Of a stretch of DNA of 7,113 nucleotides, positions 5,300 through 7,113 are shown piece after piece. The translations under genes were made by a program, and so were the position numbers. The stretch covers positions 1-7,113 of the forward strand of contig JANXYE010000085.1 in NCBI GenBank assembly GCA_025350285.1, given 5' to 3'. The DNA is from Chloroflexota bacterium (GTDB lineage Bacteria; Chloroflexota; Dehalococcoidia; Tepidiformales; Tepidiformaceae). Position 1 is the stretch's first letter, and each line of letters opens with the position of its first letter. Below the pieces are notes generated by a model. That model did not search any database. It had not been told where the DNA came from and saw nothing but the letters and a program-made list of their open reading frames with translations.

Positions 5300-7048
5300 C
5301 TACCCGCCGGCCAGGACCACGATCAGCTCTTCGCTCCCGTGGATGCCTTTGACGATCTGCTTCTCGATGTCCGCCGTACGGCTGGCCCCCGTCAGGATCA
5401 GCGCGTCGCCGTCGCCCAGGCGGTCCGCCAGCCCCGCCGGGTAGCGGACGAGCGTCGCCGGATCGAGTTCGATGACGACCCGCTTCGCGGCGAGGATCGG
5501 TCGCCTGGCGGCCTGCTCCCCCGTGAGCAGCACGCTCCCCGTGTTCGCGATGGCGGCGGTCGCCTTCAGCCGGCGGTCGCCCTCTTCAGCGTCGAGCTTC
5601 AGCACGACCCGGACTCCGAGCGCTTCGGCACGCATCCGAAAGAGGTCCACGAGCGACTCCGGGAGGACGTCCTCTGGGGCGACGAAGGCCACCTCCCGCG
5701 CGGGCGCTGGACCCGCGCGCAGCGCTTCCGGGTCGCGATCCGGGGAGACACTTGGAAGGGTGCGCGGGTCGGCATCACTTCGCCCCGGACGCGGGAGCTT
5801 CGCACTCGCCCGCAGCGAGATGCGCCCAAGCGCCGAAGCGGCGCGAGCCGTGGTCGCGCCCGCGAACGTGAACGACCACGCCTTCCAGCTCGTGCGCTCG
5901 GCGATGCCGGGCTTGCCCGCGGCAACCGCGTCGGCGCGCAGGTCCAGCAGCATCCGGTGCAGTGGGATACCGACCGGACAGACTTCCGTACAACGCCCGC
6001 AAAGGCTCGACGCACCGGGGAGATCGGCGAAGCGGCCATCGTCCCAGAGCAGCGGCGAGAGGACCGCCCCAATCGGCCCCATGTACGGCGACCCGTAACT
6101 GAGGCCGCCCGCGATCCGGTAGACCGGGCAGCCGTTCATGCAGGCGCCGCAACGGATGCAGCGCAGGACATCGCGGTAGCGTTCGTCCTTGAGGATGCGG
6201 GAGCGGCCGTTGTCCACGAACACGACGTGCCGCTCCTGCCCCGGCATCGGGCTGGCGAGGAAGTGCGAGAACGAAGTCAGCGGCTGGGCCGTTGCGCTGG
6301 GAGCGAGCACCTCGAGGATCGCGAGGGCGCCCGCCTCGTCCGCCACGAGCTTCTCCATGCCCGTAATGGAGATGTGGAGCTTCGGGTGGCTCGCCCCAAG
6401 CGACACGTTGCCCTCGTTCTCCACGATCATCAGCCGCCCTGTGGAGGCAACGATAGCGTTGGCGCCCGTGATCCCCGCATCGCAATCCTGGAAGAAGTCG
6501 CCGACGATGTCGCGCACGTAGCGCGAGAGCCGGGTTGGGTCGTCGTCTGGGAGGTCGGCCCCGGTGCGCGCGAGCATGTCGCGGATGCGCGCGCGGTTGA
6601 GGTGGAGGGCGGGGGCGGTGATGTGGCTCGGGCCCCGCCCCTCGATATCCACGATGTACTCGCCGATGTCCGTCTCCAGGACATCGACGCCGGCCGCGCG
6701 GAGGGCGTCGGTCAAGCCGACCTCTTCGCCAACCATCGACTTCGACTTCGCCACACGCTTCGCGTCGCCGAGGAGCTGCTTGACGATGGCGACCGCATCA
6801 TCGGCGGTGGCCGCGAAGTGGTAGCCGATCCCCTGCTTCGCAAACTGGTCGCGCACCTGCTCGTGGAGTTCGCTGAGGTGGTCGATGGCGTAGGCACGGG
6901 CGGCCTGGGCGCGTTCGCGCGCATCGGCCGGTCCGCGGCGCAGCATCGCGGCGGAGTCGTCTACGAGCTGCCGCATGATCGGTGTGACGGTGGCCGAGGG
7001 GTTCTGTTCGCGCATTTCGGCGGCGGCGCGCGTGCGGTAGGCGCTCAT
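5300..7048 (-). CDS. lutB: LutB-type iron-sulfur lactate-oxidation protein fused to a shortened LutC-like LUD domain
   Basis: This is a 582-residue protein. Residues about 50-280 form a LUD domain with KSKSMVGEEVGL (101-112) and the typical TGRLMIVENEGNVS (203-216). Two ferredoxin-like cluster motifs follow: CIRCGACMNGCPVY (Cys297, 300, 303, 307) and CGRCTEVCPVGIP (Cys350, 353, 357), both spaced as in LutB. After a Pro/Arg-rich linker (about 390-450), residues 451-582 look like the LutC end: AIANTGSVLLT (499-509) and GASRTADIEKQIVKGIHG (554-571). LutABC proteins oxidise L-lactate to pyruvate and pass electrons on; the cytoplasmic LutB carries the Fe-S clusters. The C-terminal unit is only about 130 residues against 200 or more for LutC, apparently missing a stretch near residue 490. 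The ATG follows GAGGG (7056-7060, minus strand, 7-nt spacer) and overlaps the upstream stop as ATGA, suggesting translational coupling. Other 2-hydroxyacids are possible substrates. Confidence 0.92.
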   Translation of the reverse strand: MSAYRTRAAAEMREQNPSATVTPIMRQLVDDSAAMLRRGPADARERAQAARAYAIDHLSELHEQVRDQFAKQGIGYHFAATADDAVAIVKQLLGDAKRVAKSKSMVGEEVGLTDALRAAGVDVLETDIGEYIVDIEGRGPSHITAPALHLNRARIRDMLARTGADLPDDDPTRLSRYVRDIVGDFFQDCDAGITGANAIVASTGRLMIVENEGNVSLGASHPKLHISITGMEKLVADEAGALAILEVLAPSATAQPLTSFSHFLASPMPGQERHVVFVDNGRSRILKDERYRDVLRCIRCGACMNGCPVYRIAGGLSYGSPYMGPIGAVLSPLLWDDGRFADLPGASSLCGRCTEVCPVGIPLHRMLLDLRADAVAAGKPGIAERTSWKAWSFTFAGATTARAASALGRISLRASAKLPRPGRSDADPRTLPSVSPDRDPEALRAGPAPAREVAFVAPEDVLPESLVDLFRMRAEALGVRVVLKLDAEEGDRRLKATAAIANTGSVLLTGEQAARRPILAAKRVVIELDPATLVRYPAGLADRLGDGDALILTGASRTADIEKQIVKGIHGSEELIVVLAGG

Positions 7049-7113
7049 CCGAGGGCCCTCGCCAGGAGTTCGGCGATAGTCCAGGTCTCCAACGGCTGTT
7101 CGAGGCCGCGTGC
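7045..7113 (-). CDS. C-terminal end of an upstream gene in the lut operon, possibly LutA-like (partial)
   Basis: On the minus strand a stop-free frame enters from the window edge and ends in TGA at 7045-7047, overlapping the next start as ATGA. The visible tail is 22 residues, ending in ETWTIAELLARALG. An ATGA junction with a ribosome binding site inside the upstream gene is the usual sign of two genes in one operon. The tail resembles the helical '(H)IAE(L/V)L' ending that I recall for LutA/glycolate-oxidase-type cysteine-rich (CCG) subunits, which commonly precede LutB. With so few residues, the coding call is reasonable but the identity is only inferred. Confidence 0.5.
   Translation of the reverse strand, partial: ARGLEQPLETWTIAELLARALG

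Noticed and set aside
5293..5303. Bidirectional terminator at the convergent stops
   Set aside because: The inverted repeat has a one-base centre and 5-bp arms, so it cannot fold into a real hairpin, and no T-run follows on either strand.
4533..5444. 303-codon plus-strand open frame inside the CoA-transferase gene
   Set aside because: Ser/Arg/Pro-rich composition and overlap with strongly conserved CoA-transferase sequence show it is an out-of-frame shadow.

Overview
This is a high-G+C bacterial window (clearly above 60% G+C by eye). Genes sit close together and most have a purine-rich ribosome binding site 6-7 nt from the start. The gene mix is a CysO-like MoaD/ThiS sulfur carrier, a cytidylate-kinase-like protein, a standalone cyclic-nucleotide domain, a RidA-family protein, a two-domain family III CoA-transferase and a LutB-type lactate-oxidation protein. 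This fits an aerobic, heterotrophic, environmental bacterium. Chloroflexota (SAR202/Dehalococcoidia-like) or Actinobacteria-like lineages are possible, but no taxonomic marker gene is present, so the assignment is only a guess.

Layout. Positions 1-218 hold no convincing gene but carry three clusters of a CTTGGC/GCCAAG word in opposite orientations. Four small plus-strand genes follow, separated by gaps of 76-102 nt: the sulfur carrier (219-494), the cytidylate-kinase-like protein (595-1221), the cNMP-binding protein (1324-1740) and the RidA-family protein (1817-2272). Two of the gaps contain sigma70-like promoter candidates and two contain GC-rich hairpins, so these genes may be transcribed individually or only partly together. 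Tandem hairpins follow the RidA gene. A gene-less stretch of about 550 bases comes next, rich in C on the plus strand and containing short direct repeats.

The largest plus-strand gene (about 2855-5296) encodes two fused CaiB/BaiF CoA-transferase domains. By my ungapped alignment to a recalled E. coli CaiB sequence, only the second domain keeps the catalytic aspartate. Its best start appears to be a TTG with a good ribosome binding site behind an extended -10 box, not the more upstream GTG.

Convergent to it, with only 3 nt between the stop codons, is a minus-strand gene (5300-7048). It encodes a LutB-like iron-sulfur protein fused to a shortened LutC-like LUD domain. Its start overlaps by ATGA the end of another minus-strand gene that runs off the window edge, whose last 22 residues could be the end of a LutA-like subunit. 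Together these look like a compact lut (L-lactate or related 2-hydroxyacid oxidation) operon. I see no mobile element, CRISPR array, tRNA or rRNA. The strongest 'second look' items are the half-degenerate CoA-transferase, the compressed LutB-LutC fusion and the mutually exclusive hairpins in intergenic regions.
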